This document shows positions 15,887 to 23,679 of a stretch of DNA of 64,000 nt, one piece after another. Position 1 is the first letter of the stretch, and each line of letters begins with the position of its first letter. The translations under genes were made by a program, and so were the position numbers. The stretch comes from Amnibacterium sp. CER49 (lineage in GTDB: Bacteria; Actinomycetota; Actinomycetes; Actinomycetales; Microbacteriaceae): NCBI RefSeq assembly GCF_029846255.1, contig NZ_JARVWQ010000002.1, forward strand, positions 806,001-870,000, in the 5' to 3' direction. The notes under the pieces were generated by a model. It searched no databases. It worked only from the letters and a program-made list of their open reading frames with translations, and had not been told where the DNA came from.

Positions 15887-16308
15887 CGGCAGGCCGTCGC
15901 CTCACCGCGGGACTGCTCGCGGCCACCGGTCTCGCCGCCGCGCTCGTCGCGGCCGGTGAGGAGCGGCGGCGGCGGCTGATCGACTCCGCCGCGATCGTCG
16001 CGCGGCGCGCGTTCGAGACGGTCCAGGAGGTCCGCGACCGGTGGACCGAGACGACCACCGACGCCCGCGACCGGTGGACCGACGCCGCACTCGGGGTCCG
16101 CGACCGCTTCACCGAGACCGCCGACGAGCTGCGCGCCCGGGCGGCCGACACGGCCGGCGACTGGCGGAACCGCGCCGACGAGAACCTCGAGCGGGCCCTG
16201 CTCACCGCCGCCGAGCACCGCGACGCCTCGCTCGACGACGCCGACGACACCGACGACACCGACGACGAGCAGCCGCGGCCGGCGGCCGGCCACGACCCCG
16301 CGCGCTGA
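15883..16308 (+). CDS. Membrane-anchored amphipathic-repeat protein of unknown function
   Basis: 141 residues from the GTG at 15883, overlapping the stop of the 39-residue gene. Residues ~6-26 form one hydrophobic helix with small residues, followed by EERRRRL. Residues ~42-105 are charged repeats with an about 11-residue period (VRDRWTETTTDARDRW, VRDRFTETADELRARA), predicted as long amphipathic helices like apolipoprotein or LEA-type proteins. The tail is acidic (DDADDTDDTDDE). No family recognised. A single-span membrane protein with a cytosolic or external helical rod is the simplest reading. Confidence 0.6.
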   Translation: MTAGRRLTAGLLAATGLAAALVAAGEERRRRLIDSAAIVARRAFETVQEVRDRWTETTTDARDRWTDAALGVRDRFTETADELRARAADTAGDWRNRADENLERALLTAAEHRDASLDDADDTDDTDDEQPRPAAGHDPAR

Positions 16309-16335
16309 CCTCGGTTCCGCGTCAGGCTGGGCCGA

Positions 16336-16341
16336 TAGGTT
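16336..16341 (+). promoter_or_regulatory. -10 hexamer of a leaderless maltokinase promoter
   Basis: TAGGTT, 6 bases before the ATG at 16348. Confidence 0.5.
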
Positions 16342-16347
16342 GCAGCG

Positions 16348-17730
16348 ATGACCTCCGGCACCGGCACCGCGCCGTCCGCGCTCGGGCCCGACCTCGTCCG
16401 CTGGATGAGCGGGCAGCGCTGGTTCGCGAACAGCGACGAGGCCCCCGCGCTCACGCGGCTCGGCTCGTTCCCCCTGCCTCCCGGCGACGCCCGCTCGGTC
16501 GAGACGCTGCTCGTGCTCGACAGCTCGCCAGGGGCTGCCGCGCTCTACCAGGTGCCCGTCGTCCACCGCCCGCACGACGACGGCGACCGCGTGCCGATCG
16601 CGGCGGACCGCGACGGTGTCGTCCTCGACGGCCCCCGCGACCTCGCCTACGTCGCCGCGCTGCTCCGGCTGGTGCTCGGCGGCGGCAGCGCCCAGGGCGA
16701 CACGGTGCGGGCCGAGGGCCGACCGCTCGGCTGGGAGGGGCCGGTGCCGCGCATCGTCTCGGCCCGCGTGCTGTCCGGCGAGCAGTCGAACACCTCGATC
16801 ATCATCGAGACCGCCCGCGACGACGGCCCCGCCCCGGCCGTGATCGTCAAGGTCTTCCGCGCCCTGCACCACGGAGAGAACCCCGACGTGGTCCTGCAGT
16901 CGGCGATCGCCGCGGCAGGCTCGCAGCGCGTGCCGCGCACGTACGGCGCCCTGCTCGGCGAGTGGCCGGACCGCGGACGGCCCGGCGGCCGCGCCACCGG
17001 GCACCTCGCGGTCGCCCAGGAGTTCCTCGCCGACACCGAGGACGCGTGGCGCGTCACGCTCGCCGCCGCGCGCACCGGCGCCGACTTCCGCGGTCCCGCC
17101 CGCGACCTCGGGGCCGCGACGGCCGAGGTGCACCGCGTGCTCGCCGAGGCACTGCCGACCACCGACGCCGATGGACGCGCGAAGGACGCGGTGCTCGCGA
17201 GCATGCGCGGCCGCGCCGGCCAGGCCGCGGCCGCGGTGCCGTCGCTGCGCACCCGCACGGGCGACATCGACGCGGTGCTCTCCGCCGCGGCCGCCGACGA
17301 GTGGCCGCGGTTCCAGCGCATCCACGGCGACCTCCACCTCGGCCAGGTGCTGCTCGTGCCGGGCCGCGGCTGGGTGCTGCTCGACTTCGAGGGCGAGCCG
17401 CTGCGGCCCATGGACGAGCGCAACGAACCCGACTCACCCCTGCGCGACGTCGCGGGCATGCTCCGCTCGTTCGACTACGTCGCCGGCACGCTCGAGCTCG
17501 AGGGCGGCGACGTCGCACGCGCCCGGGCGGGCGCCGACGCCGCACGGGCCGCGTTCCTCGAGGGCTACGCCACGGGTCTCGGCGAGCCGATCGAGGCCCA
17601 TGCGCGGCTGCTCGCCGCGTTCGAGCTCGACAAGGCGCTCTACGAGTGCGTCTACGAGGTGCGCAACCGACCCGACTGGCTGCCGATCCCCGAGCGGGCC
17701 GTCCACCGACTCCTGGAGGTCGCCGCGTGA
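16348..17730 (+). CDS. mak: Maltokinase (maltose 1-kinase)
   Basis: 460 residues, normal for actinobacterial Mak/Pep2. It phosphorylates maltose with ATP to maltose 1-phosphate, the donor for GlgE-type glucan synthesis. The N-terminal cap opens with LVRWMSGQRWFANSD; the kinase core has GEQSNTSIIIE, the IVKVFR ATP-site Lys strand, catalytic-loop HGDLHLGQ (His326, Asp328) and the metal Asp in LLDFEGEP near 346. The usual partners treS, glgE and glgB are not adjacent. Its stop overlaps the start of the S9 peptidase (GTGA). Confidence 0.92.
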   Translation: MTSGTGTAPSALGPDLVRWMSGQRWFANSDEAPALTRLGSFPLPPGDARSVETLLVLDSSPGAAALYQVPVVHRPHDDGDRVPIAADRDGVVLDGPRDLAYVAALLRLVLGGGSAQGDTVRAEGRPLGWEGPVPRIVSARVLSGEQSNTSIIIETARDDGPAPAVIVKVFRALHHGENPDVVLQSAIAAAGSQRVPRTYGALLGEWPDRGRPGGRATGHLAVAQEFLADTEDAWRVTLAAARTGADFRGPARDLGAATAEVHRVLAEALPTTDADGRAKDAVLASMRGRAGQAAAAVPSLRTRTGDIDAVLSAAAADEWPRFQRIHGDLHLGQVLLVPGRGWVLLDFEGEPLRPMDERNEPDSPLRDVAGMLRSFDYVAGTLELEGGDVARARAGADAARAAFLEGYATGLGEPIEAHARLLAAFELDKALYECVYEVRNRPDWLPIPERAVHRLLEVAA

Positions 17731-19865
17731 GCACCACAGCCCTTCCGCCGGTCGCGGCGAAGCATCCGACGGAGCGCACGCACCACGGCGACACCGTCGT
17801 CGACGAGTACGAGTGGCTGCGCGACAAGGACGACGAGTCGGTCCGCGCCCACCTCGAGGCCGAGAACGCCTGGACGGACGCCCGCACCGCGCACCTCGAG
17901 GGCCTGCGCGAGCGCATCGTCGGCGAGATCAAGGCGCGGACGAAGGAGACCGACCTCTCGGTACCGAGCCGCGAGGGCGACTGGTGGTACTACTCGCGCA
18001 CCGAGGAGGGCAAGCAGTACGCCCGGCACTGCCGCGCCCCGATCGCGGGGAAGGACGACTGGACCCCGCCCGCGCTCGAGGCGACCGTGCCGGGCGAGCA
18101 GGTGCTGCTCGACGACAACGCCGAGGCCGAGGGCCACGACTTCTACTCGCTCGGCAGCTTCGACGTCTCCCTCGACGGCACGCTCGTGCTCTGGGCGGTC
18201 GACACCGAGGGCGACGAGCGGTACACGCTCCGGGTGAAGCGCATCGACACCGGCGAGGTGCTGCCCGACGTGATCGAGGGCACGATGCCGGGGGCGCTCT
18301 TCGCGCCCGATGCCGGCAGCGTCTACTACACGACCTGCGACGAGGCGTGGCGTCCGGACACCGTCTGGCGACACCGGCTCGGTGCGACCGGCGACGACGA
18401 GCAGGTCTTCAGCGAGCCCGACGACCGGTTCTGGGTCGGCGTCGGCATGACCCGCAGCCGCCGGTACCTCGAGATCGGCGTCGGATCGAAGATCACGAGC
18501 GAGTCGTGGCTGCTCGACACCGAGCGTCCCGACGAGGGCTTCCGGGTGGTGTGGCCCCGGCGCGAAGGCGTCGAGTACTCCGTCGAGCACGCCGTGCTCG
18601 ACGGCCGAGACCGTCTGCTCGTGCTCCACAACGAGGGCGCCGAGAACTTCGAGCTCGTCGCGGTCGACCCCGACCGCCCCGAGGACGCGGCCGGTCGCGA
18701 GACGCTGATCGCGCACGATCCGGCGACCCGCCTCGAGGACGTCGACGCGTTCGCGAGGTTCGTCGCCGTGTCCTACCGCCGCGACGGGCTCGCCCGTGTC
18801 GGCGTGCTGGCGCCCGGGGGCGCCGACCCGATCGACGAGGTCCGCTTCGACGAGCCGCTGTTCTCGGCGGGGCTCGGAGCGAACCCGGAGTGGGCGCAGC
18901 CGACGCTGCGGCTCGGCTACACGTCGATGGTGACGCCGTCGACGGTGCTCGACTACGCGGTCGCCGAGCGGCACCTCACGGTGCTGAAGCAGCAGCCGGT
19001 GCTGGGCGGCTACGACCCCGCCGACTACGCGGAGCGCCGCGAGTGGGCGCTCGCCGAGGACGGCACCCGGGTGCCGATCTCGCTCGTCGGCCGCCGCGAC
19101 GTCCTCGGCGACGGCGCCGGTCCCGCGCCGATGCTGCTGTACGGCTACGGCTCCTACGAGGCGAGCATGGACCCGTCGTTCTCGATCGCGCGGCTGTCGC
19201 TGCTCGACCGCGGCGCGGTGTTCGCGATCGCCCATGTGCGCGGCGGCGGCGAGATGGGTCGCGCCTGGTACGAGCAGGGCAAGACGCTCACGAAGCGCAA
19301 CACGTTCACCGACTTCGTCGCGGCGGCCCGGCACCTCGTGCAGGCGGGCCTCGCATCGCCCGACCGGCTCGTCGCCGAGGGCGCGAGCGCGGGCGGCCTC
19401 CTCATGGGCGCGGTCGCGAACCTCGCCCCCGAGCTGTTCGCGGGCATCCACGCCGGCGTGCCGTTCGTCGACCCGCTGACGAGCATCCTCGACCCGTCGC
19501 TGCCCCTCACGGTCATCGAGTGGGACGAGTGGGGCGACCCGCTGCACGACCCCGAGGTCTACCGGTACATGAAGTCGTACTCGCCGGTCGAGAACATCCG
19601 CGATCACCCGTACCCGCGCATCCTCGCGACGACGAGCCTCAACGACACCCGCGTGCTCTACGTCGAGCCGGCGAAATGGGTCGCACGGCTCCGCGAGGTC
19701 GGGGCCGACGTGCTGCTGAAGACCGAGATGAGCGCGGGCCACGGCGGCGTCAGCGGCCGCTACGCCGCCTGGCGCGAGCGGGCGTTCGAGCTGGCCTGGA
19801 TCCTCGACGTCCTGGGCCTCGCCGACGCCCAGCCCGCGTCGCCGGGCGCCCATCCGACTCGCTGA
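17727..19865 (+). CDS. S9 family peptidase, oligopeptidase B type
   Basis: 712 residues from the GTG at 17727, typical of oligopeptidase B/prolyl oligopeptidase. An N-terminal helical/beta-propeller region (~1-430) caps an alpha/beta-hydrolase domain with catalytic Ser554 (GASAGG), Asp640 (LNDTRV) and His672 (AGHGG). No signal peptide, so a cytosolic peptidase cutting short peptides, after basic residues if truly OpdB. The long open frame upstream to 16041 is only the shadow of the maltokinase. The overlap with maltokinase means coupled translation, an unusual pairing. Confidence 0.92.
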   Translation: MSTTALPPVAAKHPTERTHHGDTVVDEYEWLRDKDDESVRAHLEAENAWTDARTAHLEGLRERIVGEIKARTKETDLSVPSREGDWWYYSRTEEGKQYARHCRAPIAGKDDWTPPALEATVPGEQVLLDDNAEAEGHDFYSLGSFDVSLDGTLVLWAVDTEGDERYTLRVKRIDTGEVLPDVIEGTMPGALFAPDAGSVYYTTCDEAWRPDTVWRHRLGATGDDEQVFSEPDDRFWVGVGMTRSRRYLEIGVGSKITSESWLLDTERPDEGFRVVWPRREGVEYSVEHAVLDGRDRLLVLHNEGAENFELVAVDPDRPEDAAGRETLIAHDPATRLEDVDAFARFVAVSYRRDGLARVGVLAPGGADPIDEVRFDEPLFSAGLGANPEWAQPTLRLGYTSMVTPSTVLDYAVAERHLTVLKQQPVLGGYDPADYAERREWALAEDGTRVPISLVGRRDVLGDGAGPAPMLLYGYGSYEASMDPSFSIARLSLLDRGAVFAIAHVRGGGEMGRAWYEQGKTLTKRNTFTDFVAAARHLVQAGLASPDRLVAEGASAGGLLMGAVANLAPELFAGIHAGVPFVDPLTSILDPSLPLTVIEWDEWGDPLHDPEVYRYMKSYSPVENIRDHPYPRILATTSLNDTRVLYVEPAKWVARLREVGADVLLKTEMSAGHGGVSGRYAAWRERAFELAWILDVLGLADAQPASPGAHPTR

Positions 19866-19872
19866 GCCCTGA

Positions 19873-19950
19873 TCCGCGTTCAGGCGGAACGGCTTCGTTC
19901 AGGCACCAGGGCGCGCCTCCCGCCTGAACGAGGGCCGTCCGCCTGATCGC
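19873..19950. repeat. TTCAGGC-word palindromic array upstream of the AbiEi-like gene
   Basis: Contains TCCGCGTTCAGGC (19873-19885), the dyad TTCAGGCGG (19879-19887) with CCGCCTGAA (19920-19928), a further CGTTCAGGC at about 19896-19904, and CCGCCTGATC at 19939-19948. The 13-mer recurs exactly at 20894-20906 on the other side of the frameshifted gene. It can serve as terminator for the peptidase gene, as flank of a mobile or duplicated unit, or as operator. Confidence 0.65.
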
Positions 19951-19957
19951 AGAAGGG

Positions 19958-19978
19958 TGATCCGCTCCTCCCCAAGCG
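19958..19978 (+). repeat. Gene-end CTCCTCCCC motif, copy 2
   Basis: TGATCCGCTCCTCCCCAAGC followed by G, 93 bases after the S9 peptidase stop and 58 before the AbiEi-like start. It differs from copy 1 at two positions. Confidence 0.6.
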
Positions 19979-20036
19979 ATCGGGAGCGGCGCGAACCGGC
20001 GCTGTTCACTCACGTCGCGTCCGCACCGCCCCTGCG

Positions 20037-20884
20037 ATGGCCACACTCGCCGCCGTGCAACGGAACTTCTGGACCACGGCGCAGCTCCGCGCCGCAGGCT
20101 GGTCGAAGCAGCGGATCGCCCGGGCCGTCGAGGTCGGCAGCATCGCTGTCGTGCGCCGGGGCCACTACGCCTCCCGGACGCGCCGCTCCAGCTCGTCCGT
20201 GCCGCGAGGCTCGGCGGCGTCGCGACCGCGACGACCGCTGGCCGCGAGCCCGGGCTCTGGGTGCCCCCGGACCGGCGTCTTCACGTCGCGCTCCCCCATG
20301 GCGCGAGCCGGCTCCGGGACCCGGACGACGCCGTCACAGCGTTCATCCCCCGGCCGGATCTCTGCCTGCACTGGTCCTCCGGTGCGCTCGACGTCGACAC
20401 GCCGACGCGGACCGCCTCGATGCCGGCGCTGCTCGAGGACGCGTTCGACTGCCTGCCGCCGGAGCACGTCCTGACCATGGTCGACTCCGCGCTGAGCATG
20501 AGGCTGCTGCGTGAGCGCGATCTCGCCGCGCTGTCAGCGGTCCTGCCCGCGCACCTCGTGCGAGTCGTCGCGGCCGCCGACGGGCGGGCGGAGTCCGGCA
20601 TCGAGACGCTCGCCCGCTACCGACTGCGGCTCGCGGGGCTCCGCGTCGAGGTGCAGGTCGTGATCCGGGGCGTGGGACGGGTCGACCTGCTCGTCGAGGG
20701 CCGGCTCATCGTCGAGCTCGACGGCCGGGAGACCCATGACGGCGGTGAGGCCTTCGAGCGGGACCGCGTCCGTGATGTCGCCGCTGCCGTCGACGGGTAC
20801 CGCAGCCTCCGCCTCAGCTATCGGCAGGTGATGTACCGCTGGCCTCGGGCGCAGGAGGCGGTCTTCGCGGCGCTGGCGTCCTGA
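20037..20884 (+). pseudogene. AbiEi-like (type IV antitoxin-like) DUF559 protein, frameshifted
   Basis: Two frames together give one protein of about 280 residues. The first (from ATG 20037) encodes a winged-helix-like start, FWTTAQLRAAGWSKQRIARAV then VVRRGHYAS, as in AbiEi N-terminal domains. After the codons at 20169-20171 the homologous reading continues in another frame (LPDAPLQLVRAARLGG) to the stop at 20884. The C-terminal part RVDLLVEGRLIVELDG and LRLSYRQVMYRWP is a DUF559/Vsr-like nuclease fold. Inserting one base near 20170 restores the gene. Either a true mutation or a sequencing error. No toxin partner (AbiEii) is adjacent. Palindromic arrays flank it on both sides. Confidence 0.75.
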
Positions 20885-20890
20885 TCGCCC

Positions 20891-20977
20891 CCGTCCGCGT
20901 TCAGGCAGTCAGCCCGGCTTCAGGCGCCGGGGCGGCTGCTTGGCCTGATCCGGGCGCTGCTGCCTGAACGCGGACGG
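20891..20977. repeat. 18-bp perfect inverted repeat downstream of the AbiEi-like gene
   Basis: Arms CCGTCCGCGTTCAGGCAG (20891-20908) and CTGCCTGAACGCGGACGG (20960-20977), 51-base spacer containing another CTTCAGGCGCC and GGCCTGATCC. Same word set as the upstream array. It is the longest perfect dyad I found in the window. It lies 7 bases after the stop of the frameshifted gene. Confidence 0.75.
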
Positions 20978-21087
20978 CGGGCCCACCCGAAGGGGTGAAC
21001 TACGGACGACGACTCGCCTCCCGCTCTGGCGGGTCGCGGGCGTCGTCCCTAGCCTGACCGGATCCCGAGCCGCGAGGGGGATCCACC

Positions 21088-21300
21088 ATGACGCAGACCA
21101 CCGAGGCGAACGGCACGTTGCTCGACGCCGTCGGCCGCGCGAAGCACACCCTGAAGGCGCAGCACTCGCCCGGCGCCGCATCCGTCACCGTGCACGGCGT
21201 GTGCCCGATCGCCGGGTGCCGGGCGATGACGGTGACGGAGGTGCGCGCGGACACCGACACGGTCACGTGCGCGGAGTGCGGCACCGCCTTCGACGTGTGA
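21088..21300 (+). CDS. Small zinc-ribbon-like protein
   Basis: 70 residues. Four cysteines in the pattern C-x4-C (CPIAGC, ~39-44) and C-x2-C (CAEC, ~61-64) form a plausible zinc ribbon; the rest is small and polar. No family recognised. Support: a GAGGGGG ribosome binding site ahead of the ATG, a TAGCCT -10-like hexamer at 21050-21055, and third-position G/C bias. A TAG-like site ~26 bases upstream of the ribosome binding site implies a leadered message. Possible nucleic-acid or protein binding; function unknown. Confidence 0.65.
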   Translation: MTQTTEANGTLLDAVGRAKHTLKAQHSPGAASVTVHGVCPIAGCRAMTVTEVRADTDTVTCAECGTAFDV

Positions 21301-21315
21301 TCGCGTCGCCGGGCA

Positions 21316-21394
21316 CCGCGTGTAGGTGATCCGTCCTCGTGTAGGTCGACACGGTCGTCTCCGACCTACACGAGCGCGAAGTACCTACACGCGG
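21316..21394. terminator. Nested palindromes (GTGTAGGT word) between converging genes
   Basis: Outer arms CCGCGTGTAGGT (21316-21327) and ACCTACACGCGG (21383-21394); inner arms CTCGTGTAGGTCG (21336-21348) and CGACCTACACGAG (21362-21374). Both are perfect and share GTGTAGGT. They fill the gap between the zinc-ribbon gene and the convergent helicase, fitting a bidirectional terminator. Confidence 0.6.
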
Positions 21395-21401
21395 TATGGG
21401 G

Positions 21402-23660
21402 CTAGTGCAGGGCGTCGGTCAGGAGTCCGATGAGCGCGTCGAGCTGCACGCTCGTCTCGCCCGTGACCTCGCTGTCGTCACCGTCGAGCGCGCGCGCCGC
21501 GAGCGACGCCTTCGAGTCGACGAGCTCGGCGATCTTCGCGTCGATCGTGTGCGCCGCGATGATGCGCCAGGCCGTCACCGGCTCGGACTGCCCGATGCGG
21601 TGGGTGCGGTCGATCGCCTGCTGCTGCTCCGCGGCCGTCCAGGACAGCTCGGCGAGCACGACGTTCGACGCGACCTGGAGGTTGAGTCCGACGCCGGCCG
21701 CCGTGAGCGAGCAGACCGCGGCCTTCACCTTCGGGTCGGTCATGAACGCGTCGACCTCGCGCTGGCGCTGCTGCGCCGACTGGTCGCCGCGGATCGAGAT
21801 GCTGCGGATGTCGCGCCGCGCGAAGGTGGCCTCGGCCTGGTCCATCACGTCGATGTGCTTCGCGAACAGCACGACCTTGCCGACCGACCGGGCGAGCTGC
21901 GTCGCGTAGTCCGCGGCGAGCGCCGCCTTCGCCTGGCCGATCTTGCGGACCATCGTGAAGATGTTCTCGCCGGTGGTCGCGGCTCGCGACTCCTCGAGCT
22001 CGGCCTCGGCGACCATGCGGATGAGGCCGCGGCGCTCCTCGTCGGTGGTGGGCTTGCGCGCCGAGACGAGCGAGCGGTACCGGGAGACGAGCCGCTGCTG
22101 CAGCTCGCGCTCCGCCTGCTTGATCGAGCGCCCCAGCTCGTCGTCGAGCTCGACGGGCAGGTCGACCACGCGCTTGGCCGGCAGGTCGGCGGCGACGTCG
22201 ATCTTGCGGCGCCGCACCACACCCATGTCGATGACCGCCTGACGGGCGGCGGGCAGGAAGCCGGGGTCGGCGGGCGACAGCCCGGTCTCCTCGAGCGCCG
22301 CCATGAGGCGGGGACGCGGCTTCGTCTCGTCGATCCAGCCGAGGAACTGCCAGATGGCCTTGAAGTCCTCGGTGCTGTTGATCACCGGGGTGCCGGTGAG
22401 CGCGAGCAGCAGCGGGTCGGCCTGGCGCTCACGCAGCGCCGCGGCGAGCGAGAGCACGAGCTTCGACCGCTGCGACGAGAGGTTCTTGATGAAGTGCGCC
22501 TCGTCGACGACCATGCCCTTGAACCCGAGCGTGCGGAGCCAGCCGGAGTGCCGGTCGAGCACCTCGTAGTTCACGATCACGACGTCGGCGAAGGCGTCGA
22601 GGTCCTCGCCGTCGCCGTGGATGACGGTGGCGGTGCGCTGCGGCGTCCACCGCTGCACCTCGCGCGCCCAGTTCATCTTCACGACGTTCGGCACGACCGC
22701 GAGCAGCGGGTAGGCGTTCGCGACGCTCGCCGCGAGCAGGCTCTGCGCGGTCTTGCCGAGGCCCGGCTCGTCCGCGAGCAGGAACGTGCGGTGCCCCTCG
22801 ACGACCGACTCGATGAGCTCGGCCTGGTGGTGCATGAGCGTCTGCCCCGGCGGCGCCCAGCGCGGCCGGGCGGGCGGCTCCGGCAGCGCCATGCTCGTGA
22901 CCGAGCCGCCCTGCTCGAACGCACGAAACAGCGGCCCGAGCAGCTCCCAGTTGGCGAGACGCCGGGTGAGATGCGGCGTGAGGCCGAGCGAGAAGTCGGG
23001 GACGAGGAACGGGTTCGCGAGCTGCCTGGAGCGCACGCTGCGCGGCACGACCTGGCGCTCGGCGAACGGGTCGGCGACGCTCGGGACGGGGGCCGGGGCC
23101 TCGTCCTCGGGCACCTCGTAGCCGGCCTCCTCGAGCATGCGGCGCCGCAGCGCGCGGGCGGCGTCGGACGGCGTGTGGCCCGGCTCGAGCAGCGCGATGA
23201 GCGAGGTGTCGCGGGCGGCGGTCTTGGCGAGGATCGTCGCGATGCCGTCGAGCCGCTTGAGGGTCTCGGCGCGAGCGTCCTCGGGCAGGTCGGGGTCGGA
23301 CTTCGCCCGGGCGCGCTCCTCGCGGGCGAGCACGGCGATCACCTGGAACTTCGTGCGCCCCGACGGGCTGACCGGGCCGCGGGACGCCGCCGTCTCGACC
23401 TCGCGCACGGCGCGGGCGAGCACGGGGATGAGGCCGGTGTTGTCGAAGGTCCCCTTGCGCTGCGCGCGGGGACGGGGCGCGGTCGCCGTCGTACGGGCCA
23501 AGCTGCTCTCCTGGAGTGCCACGTCCGCGCCTGAAGCGGCCTCGGGAAGGCCGGGACGGGAGGTGCGGACCGGTGGGATGGTCCCGCGGCCGGACGGGGG
23601 CGGGTCGGCGACGCCGGACCCGGGGCGGAGCTTCGAGGCACCCGGCCGTGGTGGCCCCAT
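21402..23660 (-). CDS. SNF2-type DEAD/DEAH helicase
   Basis: About 752 residues from the ATG at 23660; the frame stays open to 23837 without family-like sequence. The SNF2 ATPase is clear: motif I DEPGLGKT near residue 292, motif II DEAH near 384, LALTGTPV (motif III), and motif VI QQAIDRTHRIGQ near 678. The N-terminal ~230 residues are less conserved (PRAQRKGTFDNTGLIPVL). Swi2/Snf2 proteins translocate on double-stranded DNA and remodel protein-DNA complexes. No restriction or defence genes adjoin it, so its role is unassigned. Confidence 0.88.
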   Translation of the reverse strand: MGPPRPGASKLRPGSGVADPPPSGRGTIPPVRTSRPGLPEAASGADVALQESSLARTTATAPRPRAQRKGTFDNTGLIPVLARAVREVETAASRGPVSPSGRTKFQVIAVLAREERARAKSDPDLPEDARAETLKRLDGIATILAKTAARDTSLIALLEPGHTPSDAARALRRRMLEEAGYEVPEDEAPAPVPSVADPFAERQVVPRSVRSRQLANPFLVPDFSLGLTPHLTRRLANWELLGPLFRAFEQGGSVTSMALPEPPARPRWAPPGQTLMHHQAELIESVVEGHRTFLLADEPGLGKTAQSLLAASVANAYPLLAVVPNVVKMNWAREVQRWTPQRTATVIHGDGEDLDAFADVVIVNYEVLDRHSGWLRTLGFKGMVVDEAHFIKNLSSQRSKLVLSLAAALRERQADPLLLALTGTPVINSTEDFKAIWQFLGWIDETKPRPRLMAALEETGLSPADPGFLPAARQAVIDMGVVRRRKIDVAADLPAKRVVDLPVELDDELGRSIKQAERELQQRLVSRYRSLVSARKPTTDEERRGLIRMVAEAELEESRAATTGENIFTMVRKIGQAKAALAADYATQLARSVGKVVLFAKHIDVMDQAEATFARRDIRSISIRGDQSAQQRQREVDAFMTDPKVKAAVCSLTAAGVGLNLQVASNVVLAELSWTAAEQQQAIDRTHRIGQSEPVTAWRIIAAHTIDAKIAELVDSKASLAARALDGDDSEVTGETSVQLDALIGLLTDALH

Positions 23661-23679
23661 GATACCGCCGGAACGGGAT

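Noticed and set aside
16041-17726. N-terminal extension of the S9 peptidase frame
   Set aside because: Arg-rich shadow of the maltokinase and repeat-protein genes; peptidase homology begins at 17727.
19873-20977. CRISPR array from the repeated TTCAGGC words
   Set aside because: Repeats are short, occur in both orientations, have irregular spacing and flank a protein gene; no cas genes.
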